A stretch of DNA of 64,000 nt from Streptomyces coacervatus (GTDB lineage Bacteria > Actinomycetota > Actinomycetes > Streptomycetales > Streptomycetaceae). Under the pieces are notes generated by a model that had not been told where the DNA came from, searched no databases, and saw only the letters and a program-made list of their open reading frames with translations. Both the position numbers and the translations under genes were made by a program. The stretch is from positions 62,001 to 126,000 of the forward strand of contig NZ_JARHTP010000005.1 in the NCBI RefSeq assembly GCF_029223485.1. The letters run 5' to 3'. Of this stretch, positions 24,751 through 32,325 are shown piece by piece; within the stretch, counting starts at the first letter, position 1; every line of letters begins with the position of its first letter.

Positions 24751-26163
24751 ATGGCAACGGCGCCCAGCGTCTCCTACTCCATTACGGTCCGGTTGGAGGT
24801 GCCCGCGAGCGGAACCGCGGTCTCCCAGATCACCACGGCCGTAGAGTCCCACGGAGGCTCGGTGACCGGCCTCGACGTGACCGCCTCAGGCCACGAGAAG
24901 CTCCGGATCGACGTCACCATCGCGGCGAGCTCCACCGCCCACGCCGACGAGATCGTCCAGCAGCTGCGCGGCATCGAGGGCGTCACCCTCGGCAAGGTCT
25001 CCGACCGTACGTTCCTCATGCACCTCGGCGGCAAGATCGAGATGCAGTCCAAGCACCCCATCCGCAACCGTGACGACCTCTCGATGATCTACACGCCGGG
25101 TGTGGCCCGCGTCTGCATGGCGATCGCCGAGAACCCCGAGGACGCCCGCCGCCTCACCATCAAGCGCAACTCCGTTGCGGTCGTGACGGACGGATCGGCC
25201 GTGCTGGGCCTGGGCAACATCGGCCCGAAGGCCGCCCTCCCGGTCATGGAGGGCAAGGCGGCCCTCTTCAAGCGGTTCGCCGGCATCGACGCCTGGCCGC
25301 TCTGCCTCGACACCCAGGACACCGACGCGATCGTCGAGATCGTGAAGGCGATCGCCCCGGGCTTCGCCGGCATCAACCTGGAGGACATCTCCGCCCCCCG
25401 CTGCTTCGAGATCGAGGCCCGGCTGCGCGAGGCCCTCGACATCCCCGTCTTCCACGACGACCAGCACGGCACCGCGATCGTCGTCCTCGCCGCCCTCACG
25501 AACGCACTTCGCGTCACCGGCAAGGCAATTGAGAACATCCGGGTCGTCATGTCCGGCGCCGGCGCGGCCGGTACGGCCATCCTCAAGCTGCTGCTCGCCG
25601 CGGGCGTCAAGAACGCGGTCGTCGCCGACATCCACGGCGTCGTGCACGCCGGCCGCGACGACCTGCGCGAGGCCGCCGCGGACTCGCCGCTGCGCTGGAT
25701 CGCCGACAACACCAACCCCGAGGGCCTGACCGGCACGCTGAAGGAAGCCGTTCGCGGAGCCGACGTCTTCATCGGCGTCTCGGCGCCCAACGTGCTGGAC
25801 GGCGACGACGTGGCCGCCATGGCCGACGGCGCTATCGTGTTCGCGCTCGCGAACCCCGACCCCGAGGTCGACCCGGCAATCGCCCGCCAGACGGCGGCCG
25901 TTGTGGCCACCGGACGCTCCGACTTCCCGAACCAGATCAACAACGTGCTGGTCTTCCCGGGCGTCTTCCGCGGCCTGCTGGACGCCCAGTCCCGCACGGT
26001 CAACACCGAGATGATGCTGGCCGCCGCGACCGCCCTCGCGAGCGTGGTGACCGAGGACGAGCTCAACCCGAACTACATCATCCCCAGCGTCTTCAACGAC
26101 AAGGTCGCGGGCGCGGTGGCCGGTGCGGTGCGGGAAGCGGCGAAGGCGGCGGCCGCGTCGTAA
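24751..26163 (+). CDS. NAD(P)-dependent malic enzyme with N-terminal ACT domain
   Basis: Converts malate to pyruvate and CO2 with reduction of NAD(P). Residues about 1-90 are an ACT-like regulatory domain (SYSITVRLEVPASGTAVSQI, KLRIDVTIAASS, LRGIEGVTLGKVSDRTFLMH). The malic N domain follows (DLSMIYTPGVARVCMAIAEN, RNSVAVVTDGSAVLGLGNIG, LEDISAPRCFEIEARLREAL, VFHDDQHGTAIV), with the catalytic lysine and the metal-binding E/D residues of that family. The NAD-binding domain has VVMSGAGAAGTAILKLLLAA. Length 470 matches the bacterial small malic enzyme plus ACT. The ATG has AGAGGAAG nine bases upstream. It lies downstream of the candidate RNA and terminator and could be controlled by them. Confidence 0.95.
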   Translation: MATAPSVSYSITVRLEVPASGTAVSQITTAVESHGGSVTGLDVTASGHEKLRIDVTIAASSTAHADEIVQQLRGIEGVTLGKVSDRTFLMHLGGKIEMQSKHPIRNRDDLSMIYTPGVARVCMAIAENPEDARRLTIKRNSVAVVTDGSAVLGLGNIGPKAALPVMEGKAALFKRFAGIDAWPLCLDTQDTDAIVEIVKAIAPGFAGINLEDISAPRCFEIEARLREALDIPVFHDDQHGTAIVVLAALTNALRVTGKAIENIRVVMSGAGAAGTAILKLLLAAGVKNAVVADIHGVVHAGRDDLREAAADSPLRWIADNTNPEGLTGTLKEAVRGADVFIGVSAPNVLDGDDVAAMADGAIVFALANPDPEVDPAIARQTAAVVATGRSDFPNQINNVLVFPGVFRGLLDAQSRTVNTEMMLAAATALASVVTEDELNPNYIIPSVFNDKVAGAVAGAVREAAKAAAAS

Positions 26164-26499
26164 GGGCCTTTACGTAGGCTGTGAGGATCGCCACGGCAAG
26201 GCCTTGCACCGGCGCGTCGTGGAACCTGACCCTCCTGGTCGGCGTTTATCGTGTCGGCCAGGCTCAGGCCCCTCTTTTCGTGTGACTCCCAAGGGTGTTC
26301 TCACGACTCCTGCGGGTGCCGGATTGGCTTTCGCGCCGCAGGTAGGGGCAGGATGCGTCCCTGGGCGCGAGGGGTCTGACCACGGACCCGGGCCCGGGGC
26401 CTCTCCGAGGACCCTGGCAGCATCGGCTTCACCGTGCCCGATATGCGGCTCCGCCGCGTGGCACGCCTCAAACGGCAAGAAGAACACGGGAGTAACAAC
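26164..26499. other. Intergenic region, malic enzyme to HU gene
   Basis: No convincing gene in 336 bases. Near the start, TAGGCT at 26175-26180 is followed by a GTG-initiated 34-codon frame ending in QAQAPLFV. Its coding status is doubtful. A GGACCCGGGCCCGGGGCC stretch near 26383-26402 can fold. The HU promoter should lie in the last 100 bases. Confidence 0.4.
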
Positions 26500-26781
26500 A
26501 TGAACCGCAGTGAGCTGGTGGCCGCCCTGGCCGACCGCGCCGAGGTGACCCGCAAGGACGCCGACGCCGTGCTGGCCGCGTTCGCCGAGACCGTCGGCGA
26601 GATCGTCGCCAAGGGCGACGAGAAGGTCACCATCCCCGGCTTCCTGACCTTCGAGCGCACCCACCGTGCCGCTCGCACCGCGCGCAACCCGCAGACCGGC
26701 GACCCGATCCAGATCCCGGCCGGCTACAGCGTCAAGGTCTCCGCGGGCTCCAAGCTGAAGGAAGCCGCCAAGGGCAAGTAA
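26500..26781 (+). CDS. hupA: HU-family nucleoid protein
   Basis: A 93-residue histone-like protein that binds and bends DNA. The full HU fold is present: MNRSELVAALADRAEVTRKD (helices 1-2), KVTIPGFLTFERTHRAARTA (beta arm base) and RNPQTGDPIQIPAGYSVKVS (the RNPxTG arm tip). It ends GSKLKEAAKGK without the long lysine-rich tail found in the second Streptomyces HU (HupS), so it is the short form. GGGAG lies seven bases before the ATG. A strong bidirectional terminator follows. Confidence 0.95.
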   Translation: MNRSELVAALADRAEVTRKDADAVLAAFAETVGEIVAKGDEKVTIPGFLTFERTHRAARTARNPQTGDPIQIPAGYSVKVSAGSKLKEAAKGK

Positions 26782-26827
26782 GCCTGGCGGTGCGTCTCGG
26801 GACGACGTACGAGGCTCAGTAACGCCA

Positions 26828-26862
26828 ATGGGGCGGCCACCCGGTCCGGGTGGCCGCCCCAT
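26828..26862. terminator. Bidirectional terminator between HU and murA
   Basis: ATGGGGCGGCCACCC (26828-26842) and GGGTGGCCGCCCCAT (26848-26862) form a perfect 15-bp stem with a five-base loop, placed between two convergent genes. Confidence 0.88.
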
Positions 26863-26882
26863 CGTCGTACGTACGACGGTTG

Positions 26883-28229
26883 TTACCCGAGCGCCTTGCC
26901 CGGCAGTTCGACCTTCGCACCCAGCTCCACGAGCTTCTCCATGAAGTTCTCGTAGCCGCGGTTGATGAGGTCGATGCCGTGGACGCGGGACGTGCCCTGG
27001 GCCGCCAACGCGGCGATGAGGTACGAGAAGCCGCCGCGGAGGTCCGGGATGACCAGGTCGGCGCCCTGGAGCTTGGTGGGGCCCGAGACGACGGCCGAGT
27101 GCAGGAAGTTGCGCTGGCCGAAGCGGCAGTCCGAGCCGCCCAGGCACTCGCGGTACAGCTGGATGTGAGCACCCATCTGGTTCAGCGCGGAGGTGAAGCC
27201 GAGGCGGGACTCGTAGACCGTCTCGTGGATGATCGAGAGGCCCGTGGCCTGCGTGAGGGCGACGACGAGCGGCTGCTGCCAGTCCGTCTGGAAGCCCGGG
27301 TGCACGTCCGTTTCGAGCGCGATGGACTTCAACTGGCCGCCGGGGTGCCAGAACCGGATGCCCTCGTCGTCGATCTCGAAGGCACCGCCCACCTTCCGGT
27401 AGGTGTTCAGGAACGTCATCATCGAGCGCTGCTGCGCGCCGCGGACGTAGATGTTGCCCTCGGTCGCCAGCGCCGCGGACGCCCAGGAGGCGGCCTCCAG
27501 ACGGTCCGGGAGGGCGGCGTGGTTGTAGCCGCTGAGCCGGTCCACACCGGTGACGCGGATCGTGCGGTCGGTGTCCATCGCGATGATGGCGCCCATTTTC
27601 TGCAGGACGCAGATCAGGTCCTCGATCTCCGGCTCCACAGCCGCGTTCGAGAGCTCCGTGACGCCCTCCGCGAGGACGGCGGTCAGCAGCACCTGCTCGG
27701 TCGCGCCCACGGACGGGTAGGGCAGCCGGATCTTCGTGCCGCGCAGCCGCTGCGGCGCCTCCAGGTACTGCCCGTCCTCCCGCTTCTCGATCCGCGCGCC
27801 GAACTGCCGCAGCACCTCGAAGTGGAAGTCGATCGGACGGCCGCCGATGTCGCAGCCGCCCAGCCCCGGGATGAACGCGTGGCCGAGGCGGTGCAGCAGC
27901 GGGCCGCAGAACAGGATCGGGATACGGCTGGAACCCGCGTGCGCGTCGATGTCCGCGACGTTCGCACTCTCCACGTGCGAGGGGTCCATCACCAGTTCGC
28001 CCGGCTCCTCACCCGGACGGACCGTCACCCCGTGCAGCTGCAGCAGTCCGCGTACGACACGAACGTCCCGGATGTCCGGAACGTTGCGCAGTCGACTCGG
28101 TTCACTGCCCAGCAGGGCGGCGACCATGGCCTTCGGTACGAGGTTCTTCGCACCGCGGACACGGATCTCGCCCTCCAGCGGGGTTCCGCCGTGGACAAGC
28201 AGTACGTCGTCAGTGCCGTTGACGGTCAT
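26883..28229 (-). CDS. murA: UDP-N-acetylglucosamine 1-carboxyvinyltransferase MurA
   Basis: First committed enzyme of peptidoglycan synthesis, transferring enolpyruvate from PEP to UDP-GlcNAc. The EPSP-synthase-like fold motifs are clear: RGAKNLVPKAMVAALLG at 25-41, GLGGCDIGGRPIDFH at 122-136 and SGYNHAALPDRLEAASWASA. The catalytic Cys126 is present, so the enzyme is not of the Asp type that confers natural fosfomycin resistance. Length 448 is a little over the usual ~420. The ATG at 28229 (MTVNGTDD) is chosen over an upstream ATG at 28289 because the earlier 20 residues lack conservation-like character. It is divergent from yqgE. Confidence 0.95.
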   Translation of the reverse strand: MTVNGTDDVLLVHGGTPLEGEIRVRGAKNLVPKAMVAALLGSEPSRLRNVPDIRDVRVVRGLLQLHGVTVRPGEEPGELVMDPSHVESANVADIDAHAGSSRIPILFCGPLLHRLGHAFIPGLGGCDIGGRPIDFHFEVLRQFGARIEKREDGQYLEAPQRLRGTKIRLPYPSVGATEQVLLTAVLAEGVTELSNAAVEPEIEDLICVLQKMGAIIAMDTDRTIRVTGVDRLSGYNHAALPDRLEAASWASAALATEGNIYVRGAQQRSMMTFLNTYRKVGGAFEIDDEGIRFWHPGGQLKSIALETDVHPGFQTDWQQPLVVALTQATGLSIIHETVYESRLGFTSALNQMGAHIQLYRECLGGSDCRFGQRNFLHSAVVSGPTKLQGADLVIPDLRGGFSYLIAALAAQGTSRVHGIDLINRGYENFMEKLVELGAKVELPGKALG

Positions 28230-28481
28230 GTATCTCGCGTTCCGATGAGTCGGGCAGGGGCCAGAAGGGAAAGGGTAATCGCCGCCCACCCCCCTTCTGT
28301 AAGTCCAAGTACGGCCCAGCTACGTCATAGCTGTGTCACAACACGAACCGTTCCCCAACGGGCACATGGGGTCACCGGCCCCGATGCGCGCCCAGGGTGC
28401 TTCATTCCGCCCTGAGCTGCATTCACCCACTAACCGCCATTGCCTCCCCAAGCGAAGGCAAGATGCGGGATCATGTCTGCC

Positions 28482-29054
28482 ATGACCGAGGTGTCCTCGC
28501 TCACAGGGCGGTTGCTCGTGGCAACGCCCGCCCTGGCGGACCCGAACTTCGACCGTGCGGTGGTGCTCCTTCTCGACCACGACGAGGAGGGCTCCCTCGG
28601 TGTCGTCCTCAACCGGCCCACGCCCGTGGACGTCGGCGACATCCTGGAGGGCTGGGCGGACCTCGCGGGTGAACCCGGCGTCGTCTTCCAGGGCGGCCCG
28701 GTGTCACTGGACTCGGCCCTGGGGGTCGCCGTCATCCCGGGCGGCGCCACCGTCGACGGGGCGCCGCTGGGCTGGCGCAGAGTGCACGGCGCGATCGGTC
28801 TGGTCGACCTTGAGGCACCGCCCGAGCTGCTCGCCTCGGCCCTCGGCAGCTTGAGAATCTTCGCCGGATACGCGGGTTGGGGCCCCGGCCAGCTGGAGGA
28901 CGAGCTGGTCGAGGGCGCCTGGTACGTCGTCGAGTCCGAGCCCGGCGACGTCTCCTCGCCGTCCCCGGAAAGACTCTGGCGCGAGGTCCTGCGCCGCCAG
29001 CGCAACGAACTGGCGATGGTGGCCACGTATCCGGACGACCCATCGCTCAACTGA
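28482..29054 (+). CDS. YqgE/AlgH family protein
   Basis: A 190-residue protein of the conserved YqgE/AlgH family. Signature segments: LTGRLLVATPALADPNFDRA, VVLLLDHDEEGSLGVVLNRP, VFQGGPVSLDSALGV, LRIFAGYAGWGPGQLEDELV, EGAWYVV. The biochemical role is not established. GCGGGA lies 11 bases before the ATG at 28482; an ATG nine bases earlier is possible. It is followed 30 bases later by the DUF3039 gene, and the pair is conserved in actinobacteria as far as I recall. Confidence 0.92.
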   Translation: MTEVSSLTGRLLVATPALADPNFDRAVVLLLDHDEEGSLGVVLNRPTPVDVGDILEGWADLAGEPGVVFQGGPVSLDSALGVAVIPGGATVDGAPLGWRRVHGAIGLVDLEAPPELLASALGSLRIFAGYAGWGPGQLEDELVEGAWYVVESEPGDVSSPSPERLWREVLRRQRNELAMVATYPDDPSLN

Positions 29055-29084
29055 TGCGTGTGACCTTCAGTACCCTTGGTCGGT

Positions 29085-29366
29085 ATGAGCACTCTTGAGC
29101 CCGAGCGCGGGACTGGTACGGGGACCCTCGTAGAGCCGACGCCACAGGTGTCCCACGGCGACGGCGACCACGAGCGCTTCGCCCACTACGTCCAGAAGGA
29201 CAAGATCATGGCGAGCGCCCTCGACGGCACCCCCGTCGTGGCGCTCTGCGGCAAGGTGTGGGTACCCGGCCGCGACCCGAAGAAGTACCCCGTGTGTCCC
29301 ATGTGCAAGGAGATCTACGAGTCCATGGGTGCCGGCGGCGACAAGGGCAAGGACGGCGACAAGTAG
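29085..29366 (+). CDS. DUF3039 domain protein
   Basis: A 93-residue actinobacterial protein of unknown function. The conserved part reads FAHYVQKDKIMASALDGTPV, VALCGKVWVPGRDPKKYPVC, PMCKEIYESM. The cysteines (one in LCGK and the VCPMC pair) suggest metal binding. TACCCT at 29071-29076 lies eight bases before the ATG with no ribosome binding site between, so the transcript is probably leaderless. A 16-bp terminator hairpin follows. Confidence 0.9.
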   Translation: MSTLEPERGTGTGTLVEPTPQVSHGDGDHERFAHYVQKDKIMASALDGTPVVALCGKVWVPGRDPKKYPVCPMCKEIYESMGAGGDKGKDGDK

Positions 29367-29388
29367 CCCGTACCGCCTGAGCTTCGCC

Positions 29389-29429
29389 AGGCCCCCGGGG
29401 CGCGCTGTGCCGCGCCCCGGGGGCCTTTG
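29389..29429 (+). terminator. Strong hairpin terminator after DUF3039 gene
   Basis: AGGCCCCCGGGGCGCG (29389-29404) and CGCGCCCCGGGGGCCT (29411-29426) are perfectly complementary over 16 bases around CTGTGC, followed by TTGT. Confidence 0.9.
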
Positions 29430-29561
29430 TGCGTCTGCGCGTCACGAAGTGGCTGGGACCTCTTGTGGGCATGTTCATGGATTCCCTAGCCTCCGTTGTG
29501 CAGGGCGAAACCACCATTGCGCATGCTGCAACGCGCGTTCGGTAAAGGACTGAGGACTGAC

Positions 29562-31187
29562 GTGACTGAACTGATTCCGGGGCCCCGCAGCGTCGTCGTC
29601 GGTTCCGGCGAAGTGCGGCTGACGGCGCACTCGCAGCTCTACGCCGGCACGGCGACGGAGGGCGTCGGCCGCTGGCTGCGTACCGTCCTCTGGCAGGCCA
29701 CCGGACTGCCGTTGCGTGAGGGGCGAGAGCTCGACGACACCGACGGCGACGGCATCGGGCTCCAGCTCGATGCCTCGCTCGGCCCCGAGGAGTACCGCCT
29801 CGTCAGTGACCGGAACGGCGTCCTCATCGAGGGCGGCAGCGCGGCCGGTGTCTTCTGGGGCGCCCAGACGCTGCGCCAGCTCCTCGGCCCCGACGCGTAC
29901 CGCAGGGCCCCGCTCGGCCGCGAACGCACCTGGGCCGTGCCGCATCTCACGATCGAGGACGCTCCCCGCTTCCGCTGGCGCGGCCTCATGCTCGACGTGG
30001 CCCGGCACTTCATGCCGAAGGAAGGCGTCCTGCGTCACCTCGACCTGATGGCCGCGCACAAACTCAACGTCTTCCACTTCCACTTGACGGACGACCAGGG
30101 CTGGCGCATAGAGATCAAGAGGTACCCCCGGCTGACCGAGGTCGGCTCATGGCGGGCCCGCACGAAATTCGGCCACCGGGCCTCACCGCTGTGGGAGGAG
30201 AAGCCGCACGGTGGCTTCTACACCCAGGACGACATCCGCGAGATCGTCGCCTACGCCGCCGAGCGGCATATCACCGTCGTCCCCGAAATCGACGTACCCG
30301 GCCACTCGCAGGCCGCCATCGCCGCGTACCCGGAACTCGGAAACACCGACGTCATCGACACCACAACCCTCTCCGTCTGGGACAACTGGGGGATCTCTGC
30401 CAACGTACTCGCCCCCACTGACAACACCCTGCGCTTCTACGAGGGGGTGTTCGAGGAACTCCTCGACCTGTTCCCGGCGGAGTTCATTCACGTCGGCGGT
30501 GACGAATGCCTCAAGGACCAATGGCGCCGGTCGCCGGCCGCGCAGGCCCGTATCGGGGAACTCGGGCTCGCGGACGAGGACGAGTTGCAGGCGTGGTTCA
30601 TCGGACACTTCGACAAGTGGCTGACCGCGCGCGGGCGCAGGCTCATCGGCTGGGACGAGATCCTGGAGGGCGGACTCGCCGAGGGTGCGGCCGTGTCCTC
30701 GTGGCGCGGGTACGCGGGCGGGGTGGCCGCCGCCCGGGCCGGTCACGACGTCGTCATGTGCCCCGAGCAGTACGTGTACTTGGACCACCGCCAGGCGGCG
30801 GGCGAGGATGAGCCGGTGCCGATCGCCCATGTGCGCACCCTGGAGGACGTCTACCGCTTCGAGCCCGTTCCGCCGGAGTTGACCTCCGACGAGGCCGGAC
30901 ATGTGCTCGGCACGCAGGCCAACGTGTGGACCGAGGTGATGGAGGACCCCGCGCGGGTGGACTACCAGACGTACCCGCGGCTTTCGGCCTTCGCCGAGGT
31001 GGCCTGGAGTGCGCTCCCCGCCCCGGCGGAACGGGACTTCGCCGACTTCGAGCGGCGGATGGCCGTCCACTACCGGCGACTTGACGCCCTGGGGGTGGGC
31101 TACCGGCCGCCGGCCGGGCCGTTGCCCTGGCAGAAGCGCCCCGGTGTGCTCGGGCGGCCGAAGGAGGGGACTCCCCCGAACAGGTAG
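29562..31187 (+). CDS. GH20 beta-N-acetylhexosaminidase
   Basis: Removes terminal GlcNAc/GalNAc from chitin oligosaccharides or glycans by substrate-assisted catalysis. The N-terminal GH20b domain is at about 1-120 (LIPGPRSVVVGSGEVRLTAH, WGAQTLRQLLGPDAYRR). The catalytic barrel follows (PRFRWRGLMLDVARHFMPKE, VFHFHLTDDQGWRIEIKRYP, VVPEIDVPGHSQAAIAAYPE), with the catalytic pair Asp314-Glu315 in HVGGDECLKD and the GWDEIL and EVAWS motifs. No signal peptide is seen, so it is probably cytoplasmic. Length 541. The GTG at 29562 has GAGGA five bases upstream; the frame is open 22 codons further but without a better site. Confidence 0.93.
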   Translation: MTELIPGPRSVVVGSGEVRLTAHSQLYAGTATEGVGRWLRTVLWQATGLPLREGRELDDTDGDGIGLQLDASLGPEEYRLVSDRNGVLIEGGSAAGVFWGAQTLRQLLGPDAYRRAPLGRERTWAVPHLTIEDAPRFRWRGLMLDVARHFMPKEGVLRHLDLMAAHKLNVFHFHLTDDQGWRIEIKRYPRLTEVGSWRARTKFGHRASPLWEEKPHGGFYTQDDIREIVAYAAERHITVVPEIDVPGHSQAAIAAYPELGNTDVIDTTTLSVWDNWGISANVLAPTDNTLRFYEGVFEELLDLFPAEFIHVGGDECLKDQWRRSPAAQARIGELGLADEDELQAWFIGHFDKWLTARGRRLIGWDEILEGGLAEGAAVSSWRGYAGGVAAARAGHDVVMCPEQYVYLDHRQAAGEDEPVPIAHVRTLEDVYRFEPVPPELTSDEAGHVLGTQANVWTEVMEDPARVDYQTYPRLSAFAEVAWSALPAPAERDFADFERRMAVHYRRLDALGVGYRPPAGPLPWQKRPGVLGRPKEGTPPNR

Positions 31188-31223
31188 CCGGGCTCCCGAA
31201 CAGCTAAGGCAAAAATGTCGTAA

Positions 31224-31263
31224 GCATCACCGAAGAGTGGCAATTCGTGCGCACCGGTGATGC
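31224..31263 (+). terminator. Stem-loop after GH20 gene
   Basis: GCATCACCG (31224-31232) pairs perfectly with CGGTGATGC (31255-31263), with a 22-base loop and no T run. It may end the GH20 transcript or belong to the leader of the oxidoreductase operon. The rest of 31188-31431 holds no gene; a partly palindromic CGTACCGTACGG is at about 31375. Confidence 0.45.
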
Positions 31264-31431
31264 CGTACGAAAACGGACCATCTCCCTGGTGAGGTGGGCG
31301 AATGCCTCCTAGCGGACCCCCGTCCTCGGGTGTTGCGAAGATGTGCCAGAGTTGCCACGTCCGCCCTGTCAGCACGTACCGTACGGCAACACAGGTGGGA
31401 CCAGGTGGGGCAGCGGGAAGGGGCAGCCGGT

Positions 31432-32325
31432 TTGACCACGCACGCACCGCAGGCGGCGCAGGCCGTCACGCTGCCCACGACACTGGACGAGGCCGTGGCG
31501 GCGCTCACCGCCGTGCCTGCCGCCGTGCCCGTGGCCGGCGGCACCGACCTCATGGCCGCCGTCAACTCCGGGCAGCTCAGGCCCGCCGCACTGGTCGGTC
31601 TCGGCAGGATCAGCGAGATCCGCGGCTGGCAGTACCAGGACGGACACGCCCTGCTCGGCGCCGGACTCACGCACGCGCGCATGGGCCGCCCCGACTTCGC
31701 GGCCCTGATCCCGGCGCTCGCCGCCGCCGCGCGCGCGGCGGGCCCGCCGCAGATCCGCAACGCGGGCACCCTGGGCGGCAACATCGCCTCGGCCGCTCCC
31801 ACCGGGGACGCGCTGCCGGTGCTGGCCGCCCTGGAGGCGACACTGATCATCGCGGGCCCGGGCGGAGCCCGCCGGGAGATCCCGGTGTCGCACCTGCTGG
31901 CCGCGGTGGAGATGCTGCGCGCCGGCGAACTCATCGGGTACGTGCGCGTGCCGCTGCTGCACGCGCCGCAGGTCTTCCTGAAGGCGACCGGCCGGACCGG
32001 CCCCGGACGCGCGGTCGCGTCCGTCGCGCTCGTCCTCGACCCCGCCCGGCGCGGAGTGCGGTGCGCCGTCGGAGCCATAGCGCCGATGCCGCTCAGGCCC
32101 CTGGACGCCGAGCAGTGGGTCGCCCGGCTCATCGACTGGGACAACGGCCGGACGATCGTCCCGGAGGCGCTGACCGCCTTCGGGGAGTACGTCGCCGCGG
32201 CCTGCATCCCCGACCCCGTCCCCGAGTCGGACGGCACCGTTCCACAGCTTCCGCCCGCCGTACTGCACCTGCGGCGCACCGTCGCCGCACTGGCCCGACG
32301 AGCATTGGGGAGGGCGCTGTCGTGA
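31432..32325 (+). CDS. Molybdenum hydroxylase FAD-binding (medium) subunit
   Basis: A 297-residue flavin subunit of the CoxM/XdhB type, which carries electrons from the Fe-S subunit to the final acceptor. FAD motifs: PVAGGTDLMAAVNSGQLRPA (about 32-50) and RNAGTLGGNIASAAPTGDAL (about 107-126), followed by the CO-dehydrogenase flavoprotein C-terminal domain. The start is a TTG at 31432 with GGAAGGGG upstream; an in-frame GTG at 31405 is the alternative. Its stop overlaps the GTG of the Fe-S subunit by four bases (GTGA), and that gene overlaps the large subunit likewise, so the three subunits are made together. Substrate unknown; xanthine or another N-heterocycle or aldehyde is possible. Confidence 0.87.
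   Translation: MTTHAPQAAQAVTLPTTLDEAVAALTAVPAAVPVAGGTDLMAAVNSGQLRPAALVGLGRISEIRGWQYQDGHALLGAGLTHARMGRPDFAALIPALAAAARAAGPPQIRNAGTLGGNIASAAPTGDALPVLAALEATLIIAGPGGARREIPVSHLLAAVEMLRAGELIGYVRVPLLHAPQVFLKATGRTGPGRAVASVALVLDPARRGVRCAVGAIAPMPLRPLDAEQWVARLIDWDNGRTIVPEALTAFGEYVAAACIPDPVPESDGTVPQLPPAVLHLRRTVAALARRALGRALS

Noticed and set aside
31302..32321. 5' extension of the Fe-S subunit frame back to 31302
   Set aside because: It runs through the FAD-subunit gene in another frame; GTGA coupling at 32322 fixes the real start.
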